Part shown: positions 24,390 through 35,703 of the stretch, piece after piece
Position numbering within the stretch: the first letter of the stretch is position 1
Layout of the letters: every line of letters begins with the position of its first letter
Assembly (NCBI GenBank): GCA_000827265.1
Contig: KN834766.1
Coordinates: 174,136 to 238,135 of the forward strand
From: Collybiopsis luxurians FD-317 M1
Lineage: Eukaryota; Basidiomycota; Agaricomycetes; Agaricales; Omphalotaceae
DNA: 64,000 bases
Direction of reading: 5' to 3'
Translations under genes and position numbers: made by a program
The notes under the pieces: generated by a model
What the model was told of the DNA's origin: nothing
Databases searched by the model: none
Seen by the model: only the letters and a program-made list of their open reading frames with translations

Positions 24390-25240
24390 CACAAAGTCAA
24401 ATTTTAGGTAGAGACTATCCAATAACATTGAAGTTTGCTTCACTTTGAGATCCTGGGAGTATCAGATAGGAAATACAGTCACAATTGCTTGCAAGCATGA
24501 GCTGTAATCTAATCAACCATAATGGCAAATTGTATTACACATTAGAATCACTACAAGAGCCAGTTTGGGCCCTGGTACATGCACGCAATTGACTTGCCAA
24601 TGGTGCCGATCTGGACTCCTTCCTTAAATGGGGGGAAGGGTCCCGTGAGAATTGTATCCAAGATCTGAATCTCTGGCTCCTCTTGGGCGGCTGCCTCCTG
24701 TGAGAACAGTACCCAATTCAAATCTTCCAAGCATCTCGCACTGAGTAGCATCCGGAAAAGATAGAAGTTTTAAACTCTACTGTATATGATATATGAGAAT
24801 CGACAAAATTTTGTCAATGAAATTCAGGTTAAGCGCTGAAGCGTCAACTGTGTTAGTTAAGAAAGGAGGTTTATCACGCGACCTCGATTTGAATCTCATC
24901 AATGTATTGTGAGAAACTCCTGCCTATTGGGGCCAGATTTGGGGAGATCGTGGCCGATCGCTGCATACAAAGCCCTCCCTTCCCTTCGGTCAGAGTCGGG
25001 GATCCATTGCCAGAATATGACATTCTCCTTTAATTGACATGAACTGGAGTGGCTGTACATGTACATAGCTATACTATGCTTTGCCCGTCATTCATTCAGC
25101 AGCTTTCATCAGTGAAGGTTTTTGGTAACCTGTTGGGAAAAGTTTACTTCGATTGAAACTGCCAAGGTTTGCAGCGACGTATAACGCAAAATTACTGAGT
25201 AGAGAACCTGCGTTGCAACGACTTGCAAATAAACTTTAGT

Positions 25241-25442
25241 GCCTAAGCAATGCTTTCAGGTAGCACTTTACCTCTCCATTAGATACATAGGCGGCTTTAT
25301 CTCTAGCCGGGCGCAACGTAAGGTGAGAACCCCACTTAAAGCGTCTAAGTAATGCTTTCGAATAGCGCTTTACCTCTCTACTAGATATATGGGCGGTTTT
25401 ATCTCCAGCCGGGCGCAACGTAAGATGAGAACCCCACTTAAA
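25241..25442 (+). repeat. Two-unit tandem repeat upstream of DUF6533 copy B
   Basis: Units 25241-25340 and 25341-25442 both run from a CTAAG(C/T)AATGCTTTC start to GAGAACCCCACTTAAA. One unit is found at about 39325-39425, upstream of DUF6533 copy D. The position 150-350 bp before the ATG suggests a duplicated promoter segment, which is inference. Confidence 0.75.
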
Positions 25443-25596
25443 CCATAGCATTGTATATCAGACCAATGAGAAAGCGTTGCTACGCGGAACATGGGGATCT
25501 TTATATACAGTTTGAATGACTATTAAACACCCCGCACCAATCGCTCCCGTAACCCGTACCCTACGAGAGTGCTGTCAACGCCTGCACCCCTCTGTA

Positions 25597-27226
25597 ATGT
25601 CGCAGTGGAACCCACAAGACGTTCAAATTCAAATGTATGGACTATCTCGAGATCTTACTCAAATGCCTGTTTAACTGTTTTGTTCATCAGGAATTGGGTA
25701 CACTACTTCGGCTTCATTCAATTTGGTGCGTCTGGGTACTACACTTGAGCTCAGTAAACTCTGTTTATCTAATACATCCACCTTCTTAGTGGTTCCTATA
25801 TACGATTGGATCCTCACTTTGGACCAGGAAGTTGAACTCTTCTGGAAACGCGACTGCAAGAAGCTTCCAGCAATTCTTTTCTTTGTTAATCGATATCTGA
25901 ACCTTTTTGGGAGTATACCTATTTTTGTTCTTTACTTCTGGAATGAGCCAGTCATTCAGGATAATGTGAGTCCTCAGTCAAAGTGTTTACTTGGAGACTT
26001 TGTATTGACTTCTACAGCCACTGTTAGGGTAAGTGTCAGCCATACTTTCCCACTGCAGTATTTATGTGCGGACTCACCTGCTCCTGAATTGTTAGAGGGT
26101 ATTATCTAGACCTCTATATACAACCATTTATGGTCTTATCAGAGGTCATTGTCATGAGTATGATTGTGGCTTTTCCAGAGTTGCTCTACACCATTGATGT
26201 TACTGTCTCTCAGCCCTTTTTTTTCTCCGAGTCACTGCTTTATATGGGGGAAGCAGAACAATCAAGGTGTTCCTGAGTGTTTTAGCCATGAGTGTGGTCT
26301 GCAATGCTGTGGTCAGTATTTGCATTCCAAATATGAATATGCCGGGGCCTGGTAAACAAGGACTCTACAGGTACAGACAATTTTGACAGATCGACAACCT
26401 TTACCTGACATCAAATCTCAATCGGTTGCAGCTCAGGTGGGCAATATACCAGTACTTTCAGAATCTCAGTAAGCTATCCGCTGTATTTAGTTTTCCGAAG
26501 ATAACTCAGCATGAATTACTTAGAGGACTTCGTGCGTTTGAATGCTTCAAGGATCTTTGCAAAAGCAATTCTTACTCAAACAGATTATGCCTACATTTGC
26601 ATTGGACTATTCATTTTTGACCTCATTGTCTTTTCTTTAACAGCTTGGAAGACAATTAATATGTATAGAAGTAGATACATTCGAATGGGGTTGGGGGCTG
26701 TTATTATGCGAGATGGTGAGTGAATGAGAAAGTCATTTTCTTGTATTTACTCATGAGATTCTGCTTCAAAGGTCTCATATACTTTGGAATCATCACTGTA
26801 ATTACATTGTCCAATATTTTTGTTCTTGTTGTAGGTTTTTTTTTCTGGTTAAAGCTCAATGAAGGAAATTCTCCCTAGTTTGGTCCAGTAGGAGTTTCAA
26901 GATAATCTGGTTTGACTGTGTGGCACTTACTCAGCTGAAATCAGAACATAATTAAGCAGATGTTAACCCTTCTCATATCAATGTGAGTCTGAACTCTGCA
27001 ATGGCTATGAAGGCAGATACAATTAAATATCTCTCTTTTGTTAAATTGTTACAGGTTGTCCAGCGCCTTAATGTCACATATGATGCTGAATTTGCGCAAT
27101 GATACATACACCAAGGAATATTCAACTCCATCACAGCTATCAGGACTGCAGCTTGTCCACCCCAATGGAGAACACAATGTCGTATTGGAATTTACTCCTT
27201 ACCATCACATTCCAACGGTGGATTGA
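25597..27226 (+). CDS. DUF6533-domain membrane protein, copy B
   Basis: A seven-helix membrane protein of the basidiomycete DUF6533 family. ATG at 25597. Exon 1 encodes MSQWNPQDVQIQ, exon 2 NWVHYFGFIQF, and exon 3 the signature IYDWILTLDQEVELFW with the NRYLNLFGSIPIFVLYFW helix. An 11-nt exon (26018-26028) follows, then YYLDLYIQPFMV, then TLFFLRVTALYGGS. Further on come YICIGLFIFDLIVFSLTAWK and a last exon with LSSALMSHMMLNLRND ending at 27226. Every junction I checked is GT-AG and phase-consistent with copies A, C and D. Borders in the extracellular segment (26370-26520) are not certain. Function unknown. Preceded by the tandem 100-bp repeat and the dispersed repeat module. Confidence 0.78.
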
Positions 27227-27359
27227 AGCTACAGCTTCAGCTCCCATATACAGTGACGTAGTAGCACCCTAGTTAATTAAGCAATTGTAAATTTGAACTC
27301 TCTGTAAGATTAATCAGTTTCAAGTATCAACCTTCACCGACACAGTAGCTGAGCTTGAG

Positions 27360-27890
27360 ATCTCCTGTGAGAGAGGGATGGATTAGGATCGACGATGAGT
27401 TGGTTTCGGGTGTGAGGCCGGAGGATCTGTTTGGGTTCGGTGGAGGGGCAGGGGAACAGGGGGTTTCTTTAAGGATGGGGCGACGGGGAATAAGAGGTGT
27501 GAGTATTTGTGGTTTTATAGGAGGGTGAGGTAGAATGGGGGCGCGAGATGCACTGTGTAGGGCGTGTAGCTTCGTTATTTGTCTTCTGGGTTGTCTCCTC
27601 ATGGGTTATGCCAGGGACGAATAGGCCTATACCTCGTTGGAGAATTACAGGGCGGCGGGGGCTAACTCGTTCGTCTTCGTCTCACACGAAGTGGGGTATC
27701 GTTGATAGGTGTGATTGGCTCGGGGTAGTATTCTGTTCTCAATTACATAGCTTGTTGTGCTGCGCTGATTCAGTTTACTTGTCATTTTTCTCGAATTGGA
27801 ATGTGTTTTCTACTCTCAATCATTTGGCCAAAACAAGAGGGAGTCTTACACTGGAATAAACGTGGTTCACGTATGTGCAAATGTCTTTAG
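27360..27890 (+). pseudogene. 3' fragment of the deubiquitinase gene
   Basis: Starts inside the last exon equivalent (GWIRIDDELVS) and continues through the former stop into the 3' flank, matching 18825-19385. It lacks the catalytic Cys and His boxes and carries small deletions, so it cannot encode an enzyme. It is the left end of a copy of 18825-22300 that has lost two internal pieces. Confidence 0.85.
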
Positions 27891-28012
27891 TGCTATTTTA
27901 TCACAATTACCATGTGTTGAACTACGCAGCATTTCCAGCCAACTTTAACACGTTCAATTATGAACGATAACTTTCGTTTTCTTCCAATTCCTTTTCTGCC
28001 CCTGGGCTTGGT
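27891..28012 (-). pseudogene. Fragment of the 144-aa gene (last exon)
   Basis: Matches 19380-19497, that is the 3' flank and the C-terminal codons of the 144-aa gene. The match stops abruptly at 28012, where WD40 sequence begins. The rest of the gene and the divergent promoter are missing. Confidence 0.7.
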
Positions 28013-28800
28013 ATCAATCAGCACCTCTCCACCAGCAATGATGATCCCCTTCTTTCTGTCACTGTAGGCTCCGACATTCACATTTACAACATTGACTACT
28101 TCCACTCCCACTGGCAACAACGTTGTTGCTGTCGACAATCTTCAAGCACAGTTTCGGCTCCGCGGCCACTCTGACCTGATCATGTGGGCAGACTACAGTC
28201 CCGATAGCAAACTCATCGGATCGTCTTCTTGGGACAAGACTGTTCGTATTTGGAATGCGGCAAACGGAGAGCTTATCCATATGTTGACTGGTGCTACCAA
28301 CCAGTCCTGGAATGCTGCTTTTTCACCAGACAGCAAAATGATCGCGATTGGAGCGGGGGTTCGAAAAGTTCGACTGTGGAGTGTCGAAAGCGGAGAGCTG
28401 ATTCACACCTTTGAGGGATACAAAAATGGGTTCGCAGCTTGTCCTCTCCAGATGGGACAACACTTGCCGCTGCACGGGGATATGCTTCTATACGAACTTT
28501 CAGTGTCATGAAGAGTGGCGATTCTGACCAGCACCGGCAAATGGAGGCCGGGGAAGGTAATCTAAGAGGCAGGTGGATTAAAGTGTGCAACGTCATGTAT
28601 ACCGCACAGGGGTGTTGATAATCAGAACGACAGATGGTCGCGTGTATATGTTTGATCCAAAGACTGGCCAGAAGGGCAGATCTGAACATGGGGCAGATGT
28701 GGTTACATTATCAAGCACCGGCAATTGCATAACTTCGAGAGACGGAAGATGGCTCTTTACTGCCGATTTCGATGGCGTTGCTCGGGTCTGGGGAATGTAG
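28013..28800 (+). pseudogene. WD40-repeat gene, copy 3, broken
   Basis: Begins at the codons for the NRHLSTSDDD-like region, jumps after about 100 bp from the HIYNID region straight to the [15 protein letters not shown] region, and then follows the other copies to the GVARVWGM end. Two single-base deletions (near 28427 and 28612) break the frame. The gene lacks its N-terminus and first exon. The 3' flank (28801-29110) is also duplicated from 21981-22300. Confidence 0.85.
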
Positions 28801-29784
28801 AGTCAACAAAATGCATTTACTGGACGTGCTTAGTTAAGATACACGAAAGCTGGACTATATGCTATCATGGCACATACACGTTATTTTGAAAGGACTTTAT
28901 CGTTGAGAAAGGATGAGGCAGTCATTCAACAGTGACACATAAATGCAAATGTCTTAGTTTGGATTTTTGAGCCAACATAGTGTAGCATACCTTGACAAGT
29001 GACGGGTCGGACTTGGTTGACGTTAAGGTGAGGGACTTTGACGTCCATATTATAGCAAGCCAAATTTGAAGAAGCAATGCAAGGTAGATTGAGCACCATT
29101 TTATCCAGCAAGCTAAGTATCTTGGTCCACCGGAAGGAGTACCAAAGTGGATAAATTCCCTAATACTTCAATCTATCAAGCAGGAAAGTGATCCGAAAAA
29201 TTCACCGGGGCGTCAACATCTTCGAGGTCCCCTCCTCAGATCCGTGAACGAGACATCAGAAACTGCGAGCTGCAAGAAAATCGTCATATTACCAGGTGTT
29301 GAAATAGGATCACCAGAAAAGGTGATTTATTCCATTTAACCTAGGAGGCAGGTTAGCTGAGAGGGACAAACGGATGAGGGGAAACTTGTATAATAATGTA
29401 CGGTTATTCTTTCGACATACTCAAGTTAATACCGGACTTAGAGTTCCTACTAAGTTTGTAAAAAAAAAATTCATTTCATTTGAGCGCATTTCTAAATTAT
29501 TCGCCCTCAAACCTTTTCTGTACACTGAATGTTATACATCATTTTTCTTGGATTTTTAGAGAGACTTTCTAGGATATCTTGAGCAAAATCGGCTGCTGGC
29601 AAAAGCTCAGGTTCTACATCAATATTCATTATATTGTGGAAATATTGATTTGTTATATAAGACGCTAGTCTTTGACTGTAAGCTACTACATTGTCATGGA
29701 TGGTCAGCATCGATCTTCCGGAATCTTGACATAGCAGCTTCAAGCTGGCTCAGTTCAAGGGGGTCCGAAATATATATATATACC
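28801..29784. other. Intergenic with duplicated 3' flank
   Basis: 28801-29110 copies the flank of WD40 copy 2. 29640-29740 resembles 22440-22500 and 38815-38885 (shared CATGAATGGTCAGCATC-like sequence). The remainder, 29110-29640, is AT-rich and shows no gene. Confidence 0.5.
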
Positions 29785-30574
29785 TAGGGCTCGGCACCGT
29801 GTCCGTCTATGCACGGTTTACGGGTACCGTGATACGGGTCCGTGACTGTACCGTCCAGAGCCTGTTAAGGTCAAATACGGTACGGCCACGGTACGGCAAT
29901 ACCCGTATTCATCCGTGCCGTTTACGGCCGTACCGGTCGTAATACGGTATGGCGTTGGTTCCAGGTCTAGATCTTGCCACGCAACTGCTGGCTGGGGACC
30001 CAATGTGTCTCAGCTATCAGTAGACTTACAAATAGGAATTTACAGTGTGTATAAAGTCAGCCTTGAATGTTTGAACAGGAATCAGTGAACTTCAGAGCCC
30101 ATGATGTAATTTGCAACAAATTGCATTACATCATAGCCTTCAAGATGACTAGTTGCACTTGCCTAGCTTCAGCCTCACCAAAAGTGACAGAATATGAAGT
30201 TGGTAAGTAAAGACATCTTTTTCCTTGATTATAAGGTGGAAACTATTCGGGTACTAATGAATGGTGGTTTAAAGGTTCAGCTTCAAGCACAATTTTGGAT
30301 AGCACACATAGCAATAATGCAAATATTGGGAGATGACTGAGGAGTGATTGCAATTTGGTTGTTGCAGAGTTGTTTATAGTGCATAGCTTGACAAATCAAG
30401 CATTAATAACACATTTCCTTAGGATTTTTCCCTTCACGGGTGTACAACCGTATACGGACGGTATACGACCCGTTCCCGTACCGTATTGTTCCTGAAGTTG
30501 AATTTTACGATACGGGTACGGTAAACCGGCTAACTTATGACCCGTATAGGAATACGGTACAGTGCCGAGCTCTA
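29785..30574. mobile_element. hAT-like non-autonomous transposon (790 bp)
   Basis: The ends are TAGGGCTCGGCAC (29785) and its inverted partner, differing at one of 13 positions. An exact 8-bp direct repeat TATATACC flanks both sides (29777-29784 and 30575-30582). Eight-base target duplications and short TIRs are characteristic of the hAT superfamily. Both ends are rich in subterminal ACGGTACGG / CCGTAT motifs on both strands, likely transposase-binding sites. No transposase frame is present, so it must be mobilised in trans. Confidence 0.8.
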
Positions 30575-31714
30575 TATATACCGGGGTCGGATTTTTTTTT
30601 AGGCTTCCGCTCTGAACTTACCTACCACCACGTGATATCTAAGGTCATTAATACTCTCATCCCAGTCCGACAACCATCAATTAGTACTTGTTGGAAATAA
30701 AATATGAGGAAGACAAGTATGTTGGCACTCGGGTAGGAAACAGAGTTAAAAACACATAAGTTCCATTTGTCCTCTACATGGTGCTGTGCAAGTACCTACG
30801 AGATTGTCAATCAATCATGATCATAATCATGATACTAATATATATCATGATATCCTTGAACAATACTCTGGATCAAAATGGAAATCAGAAAATTATACTC
30901 CACAGCCATAATGTCAATAGCTTACCCATGTTGTCTTGCAACCTTATTGGGTACATTGAACAACAACTGCAGGATCACTCTTTCCCTCTTCAGTTTGAAG
31001 AAAAAGATTGATGATGTCATTTTATTTTACTGTATATTTTACAATGAAAAAGCAAACTATTTCATAAACTTTTTTGGGCGAAAAATGATACTATTACCCA
31101 TATTTAATTATGATAATCATTTTGACCGTAAAATTCCCAGTCCACCGCAGTGTATATCGCAGAATGCAATTCTCCTTCAATCTGCCGCCCTTTTGACATG
31201 AACTCAACGGGGCTATACATGTACATACCTATATGTTTTGCCCATCAGCTTTCAACAGTTTTCACAAATAGCGCTTAACCCGTTGCGAGAAAGTTTGCAT
31301 CAATCGAGACTGTCAAGGTTGTCTGAGCAATGTGTCGCACTTTTCAAATTGGGCCCATAATCGGTCCGCGGATATAGTCCGCTCGTAATTCACTTGCAAG
31401 CCGATTAAGGTCTCTCTGGTGATTACGGCCGAAATTTTCAACTGCATATCTTGATGGAATCAGGGAAAATCTCTCACTTAATTGACTGGAGACCGGCTGG
31501 AAACCGGTTTTTTTCGTAAGATGAGACAGGAACCCGCTAAAATCGGAGTTGCTGATAACATTGTATTTCATACCCATGAGAGCGGTGCTTTGCGAAACAG
31601 GTTTGAAATTGGTTGTTCTCTGTATATAGCTTGAAAATTATTAACCTTCCCACACCAACCGCTCCAACAACCCATTTCCTGCGAGTGTGCTGTCAACCGT
31701 TGCACTCCCCTGTA
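30575..31714. other. Intergenic, upstream of DUF6533 copy C
   Basis: 31140-31320 is another copy of the dispersed repeat seen at 1-130, 25020-25165 and 39095-39250. The last 150 bp before 31715 resemble the promoter-proximal region of copies B and D. The 100-bp upstream repeat is absent here. The rest is AT-rich with no recognised gene. Confidence 0.5.
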
Positions 31715-33587
31715 ATGTCGCAGTGGAACCCACAAGATGTTCAAATTCAAATGTACGGACTGTTTACAGATTTTACGACATTGCCTGGGATTTAATGCTT
31801 TTTTTCATTACTAATTAGGAATTGGCAACATTACTTCAGGCTCATACAATTTAGTGCGTCTGGAACTCCGTCCGAGCCCAATGAAAACGGAAGCAAAAGC
31901 TGGCCTAGACTTCTTTTTGTCTACTTTGGCAGGTATATATTATGAATGGTGGAAAAGTACAAGTTGGTGGGATTTAATGAGAGGATCAGCCCGGAATTTT
32001 AACAAATTTGTACTTTTCCACCAAAAATATGAGAGGAAGGTGGATTCTCATAAACATGGATACCACCTTCCATAAACGGGCAGACAAAAGGCTGCCAAAA
32101 TTTGCTTCCGGTTTCCCAAGTCCTTTAACGAGATTTCTTGTTTAACAGTGACAAACTCTTAATGGGCTTGGTTACTATGTTTATCTGAGATACCCACCTT
32201 TCTAGTGATTCCTATCTACGATTGGATGCTCACCTTGGACCAGGAAGTTGAACACTTCTGGAAACATGACTGCAAGAAACTTCCAGCAATTCTCTTCTTT
32301 GCTAATCGATATTTAAATCTTTTGGGCAGTATTCCCATTTTGATTCTTTACTTCTGGCCTGAATCAGTTATTCTACATAAAGTGAGTAAAGGGTTTCCTT
32401 GGAAGCCATGTAGTAATGATTTCTGCAGCCACTACTAGGGTTAGTGACACTTGTACTTGCATCACAGTTGTTACACATGCACAAGCCTGAACTGCTGTTT
32501 GTTTTGTCAGAGGTTATTATATAAGCCTCTACATACAACCATTCATGCTTTCATTAGAGGCCATTATCAGCAGTATGGTGACAGCTATTTGCAGATGTTC
32601 CTTTATTTACATTTCTGTATCTCAGCGCTCTTTATACTCCGAGTCACAGCTTTATATGGGGGAAGTAAAAAAATCAAGGTGTTCCTTAGTTTTTTGGCTG
32701 TGAGTGTGATTGGCAATTCTGTGGTCAGTGACATTTACGTTTTCAATTTTTGGTATGCCGGCACATAGTTCATTCTCTCTACAGATACAGCTGGTTTTGA
32801 TAGATCGAGAACCTCCACCTGACTTCAGCTTTCTGTCAGCTGTACATCTTACAGGCAATGTACCATTTGTTTCAAGTTCCCAGTAGGCTTTCAACTATGT
32901 CCAATTTCCTGAAATTTAATTGTTCTTGATTTCCTTAGTGGCCTCCGTGCGTTTGAACAGTTATAATGTCCGGAGAATGATTCTTATTGCATACAGATGA
33001 TATATACTCTTGCATCGGGCTATTTATTTTTGACCTTGCTGTGTTTTCTTTAACTGTTTGGAAGACAATTGATATGTTTAAAAATGAATATATCCAAAAA
33101 GGAATAGGGGCGGTTATCATGTGGGATGGTGAGTAAATGACAAAGCTGTTTTATGGTACTTGTGATGCCATGCGCTGAATCAAAGGTCTCATATACTATG
33201 GAATTATCACTGCTATCACCTTAGCAAATGTCTTTGTTCTTGCAGTATGCTGCTTTTTTTTTTTTCCAAAGTTCAATAAAGTTCACCTTTTTCTCTCTAG
33301 TTCAGTCCAGTATGATCTCTTCATATCTTTTAACTTGATTGTGTGACATTTATTTGGTCAAAACCAGGAAATACTAAAGCAGATGTTGAACATTTTAATT
33401 ACTATGTAAGTCTTGGTTCTGTCATCTGTAAATTTCTCTTCTGACACTGTGATACAGGCTATCAAGCATATTGATGTCACATATGATGCTGAACTTGCGA
33501 GAAGATAGATACATCAAGAAATATTCAACTCCGTCGCAACTACCAGAGCTGTTGTTTCCCCAATCCCCAGAGGATAATGAAGGGTAG
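31715..33587 (+). CDS. DUF6533-domain membrane protein, copy C
   Basis: Same family and exon plan as copies A, B and D. ATG at 31715 (MSQWNPQDVQIQ); exon 2 NWQHYFRLIQF; exon 3 IYDWMLTLDQEVEHFW through LILYFW; the 11-nt exon at 32429-32439; then YYISLYIQPFML, TLFILRVTALYGGSKK, and FDLAVFSLTVWK. The last exon, LSSILMSHMMLNLREDR, ends at 33587. The second intron is enlarged to about 350 nt by an insertion (about 31882-32163), yet donor GTGCGT and acceptor TTCTAG are kept. No stop lies in the exons examined. Ligand and function unknown. Confidence 0.75.
31882..32114. mobile_element. MITE-like insertion in a DUF6533 intron
   Basis: The left end GAAAACGGAAGCAAA (31883) pairs with the right end, whose reverse complement is GAAACCGGAAGCAAA: 14 of 15 bases. 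CCCAA occurs on both sides (31877-31881 and 32115-32119) and may be the target duplication. The interior has a second inverted pair around GGTGGAAAAGTACAA. About 50 further bases (32115-32163) are also absent from the paralogous introns, so the event may have been composite. Confidence 0.6.
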
Positions 33588-35703
33588 TGGGTTAAATTGT
33601 TACGTTCCAACAATTTACAGAAGATGCAGCACTAGCTGCTCCATTGGACAGGCCCACAATCTTGTTATCCTTCTTCAGGTCACTGTCAGGACAAGTAAAA
33701 ATAATTTGCTGTTCCACATAATCAAATAGTAAGGGTGGTAGAGCTATTGTTGACTAGGGTGATAAGGGCTTTGAATCGGGATGGCAGTGCAGACATCTTT
33801 TGAGCCATGATCTAGCTTAAGGATGGTTCATTGTTGTTGTTTTTGGTGAAATGATTAGCAAGGGTGGAAATTTAACCGGTCACATCAGCAATGTTCTCAC
33901 TCCAATCTGTGTACCAAACATTATAGTAGAAACTCCTCCAATCCCCTATAAGCTTTCCAAATCTAGATTCCTGAGTGAGTCCAAAGTGGCCACAGCAACT
34001 TTATATATTACGGGGCATCTATTGTAGATTATGGGTACAACAATGATAAGAGAACTAATATTTGCTGGCTCTCATTCAAGCCTCTATACCTAAGTACAGA
34101 GCTACTAGAATATTCTATGAAATACTACAAGCTACTGAATGATTTAGTACTGAGCCTATATGCAGTGCATCTACTATGTACTGCATCGGCGCGTACCATT
34201 ATTAATGCATATCGGATGTTCAGATGCGTGACATCATTAATCTGCAACAGCATCTACATGCATACCTCAGCTAATTGCTTTAGTTGAGACTTGTTTCTGT
34301 ATTTTATTGAAGTGCTTATATTGACTACACTTTCAGTGTCAGATACAGTACTAATCCTCCTGTATAAGACTCAAAGTTATAAAAAAACGTGGTGCAGTTT
34401 GGGCTAACATTCAGCTTTCTCTTCAGCCAACTTTGAGGCTTGAGCATTTGTACACTGAATCACTTGAAGGCATTGCAGAGAAAGAGCAGGAAGAGGGGAC
34501 TGGTTAAATATCCACGATTTTGACTACGAGGAGATCAAATGGTGGATCTGCAAGTTTTATCATAAATTTCAAGAGTTTTCGGCCTGCTCACGAGTCGCTT
34601 ATGTTACCTCCCATGTTTAACTCCCTCTCAACAATGACGACTATGCTCTAGCCTCAGAGTCATTGCTAGACCTTTGTAAACTGCAACAGAAGCATGCATA
34701 GCTTGGATAGAGGTAAAAACCAGTAGGGATTTACTGTTCCAATATCTCGGCATGTTATATTTTTATTTACTGCTCTTTCGAGGAACTTGGTTGGAAAACA
34801 TGACCAAAATGTGCTAAACTTTTACTTATCAAACATCATGGCCTCTTCAATAATTCTAGTGTGTGCTGTAAATTGAATAGGGGTGAGCAGATGAAAAGCA
34901 GAGGCATAAAGCATCAACTTACGGCGTGGTCCAACTTGCCCGACTTGCCTGAAACAGCATGTCGCTAATAAAAAACTTTGCTTGCGGCAAAAACCGTCAT
35001 AGCTTGCAGCTTGTGCTGTCTTTTTGCGTTGAGCCGGCAAAATTTGGCAGGGACAAGTAGGGTCAAGTTCGACAAGTAGACTGAATGAATTATGATGTTA
35101 TCCATATTCACCCTTCAGCACAAAAGGGAAAATGGTATGATTGCATTGTACAATCCGAATTAGGAGCAAAGTTAACACATCTGTCACCTTCTGTATAAGT
35201 ATCATATACCATCAACAAGACATCGAAATAATAATTTGGTTCGTACAATATCCAAGACCGCTGTATTGAGGTTTAAGGCGGGTATTGCCGCCATGCCTGA
35301 CTAGCCGTTCCATCCCAGGCCGTCACGCTGCCAAAAGCCGCAGGTGGGAGAAGGAAAAAAGTAATTCTGGCTGGTTTGACGAGCGACTAAGCGACTTAAG
35401 ATTAGTAGTAATTTCAGACCCCTGAGCCAGCTTCTCATTTCCGAAAAATACTGTGCACTCCGTATTGATTCGGGCGCTAAATCGGCGCTACGAAGGTACC
35501 GGCCACTTCCCACCGTTTGAGTCAAGTTATCAGATGCATTAATCTTGCCACATACATATTTCTAGTCAGCTGGGAAGATGACGAAATTGGAGAATGATCA
35601 CTAAACAGCAGGAATATCAGTTGCGCAGCTAACGTCAACTTTATAAGCTGGCTTCCTTGTTTATTGACCTGCAACCTGTTCTGTTCCGTTCCCTAGCTTC
35701 CCA
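33588..35703. other. Intergenic, no gene recognised
   Basis: About 2.1 kb without a family match on either strand. The last 80 bp resemble the 5' flank of WD40 copy 2 (GCTGGCTTCCTTG, then TTCCC before the ATG), so they belong to the promoter or 5' UTR of copy 4. Confidence 0.5.

Larger units (their letters stand above)
21981..25596. repeat. Repeat-rich intergenic region with dispersed modules
   Basis: 21981-22320 matches the 3' flank of WD40 copies 1 (650-1000, inverted) and 3 (28801-29110). 22383-22620 matches 240-600 inverted and 38720-39000. 23130-23290 holds two tandem units of the 104-bp repeat, and 25020-25165 matches position 1-130 inverted. The stretch 23460-24780 is unlike the other copies and holds no recognised gene. 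It contains a short inverted pair around GAGGAGCCAGAGATTCAGATC (about 23938 plus, 24677 minus). Confidence 0.6.
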
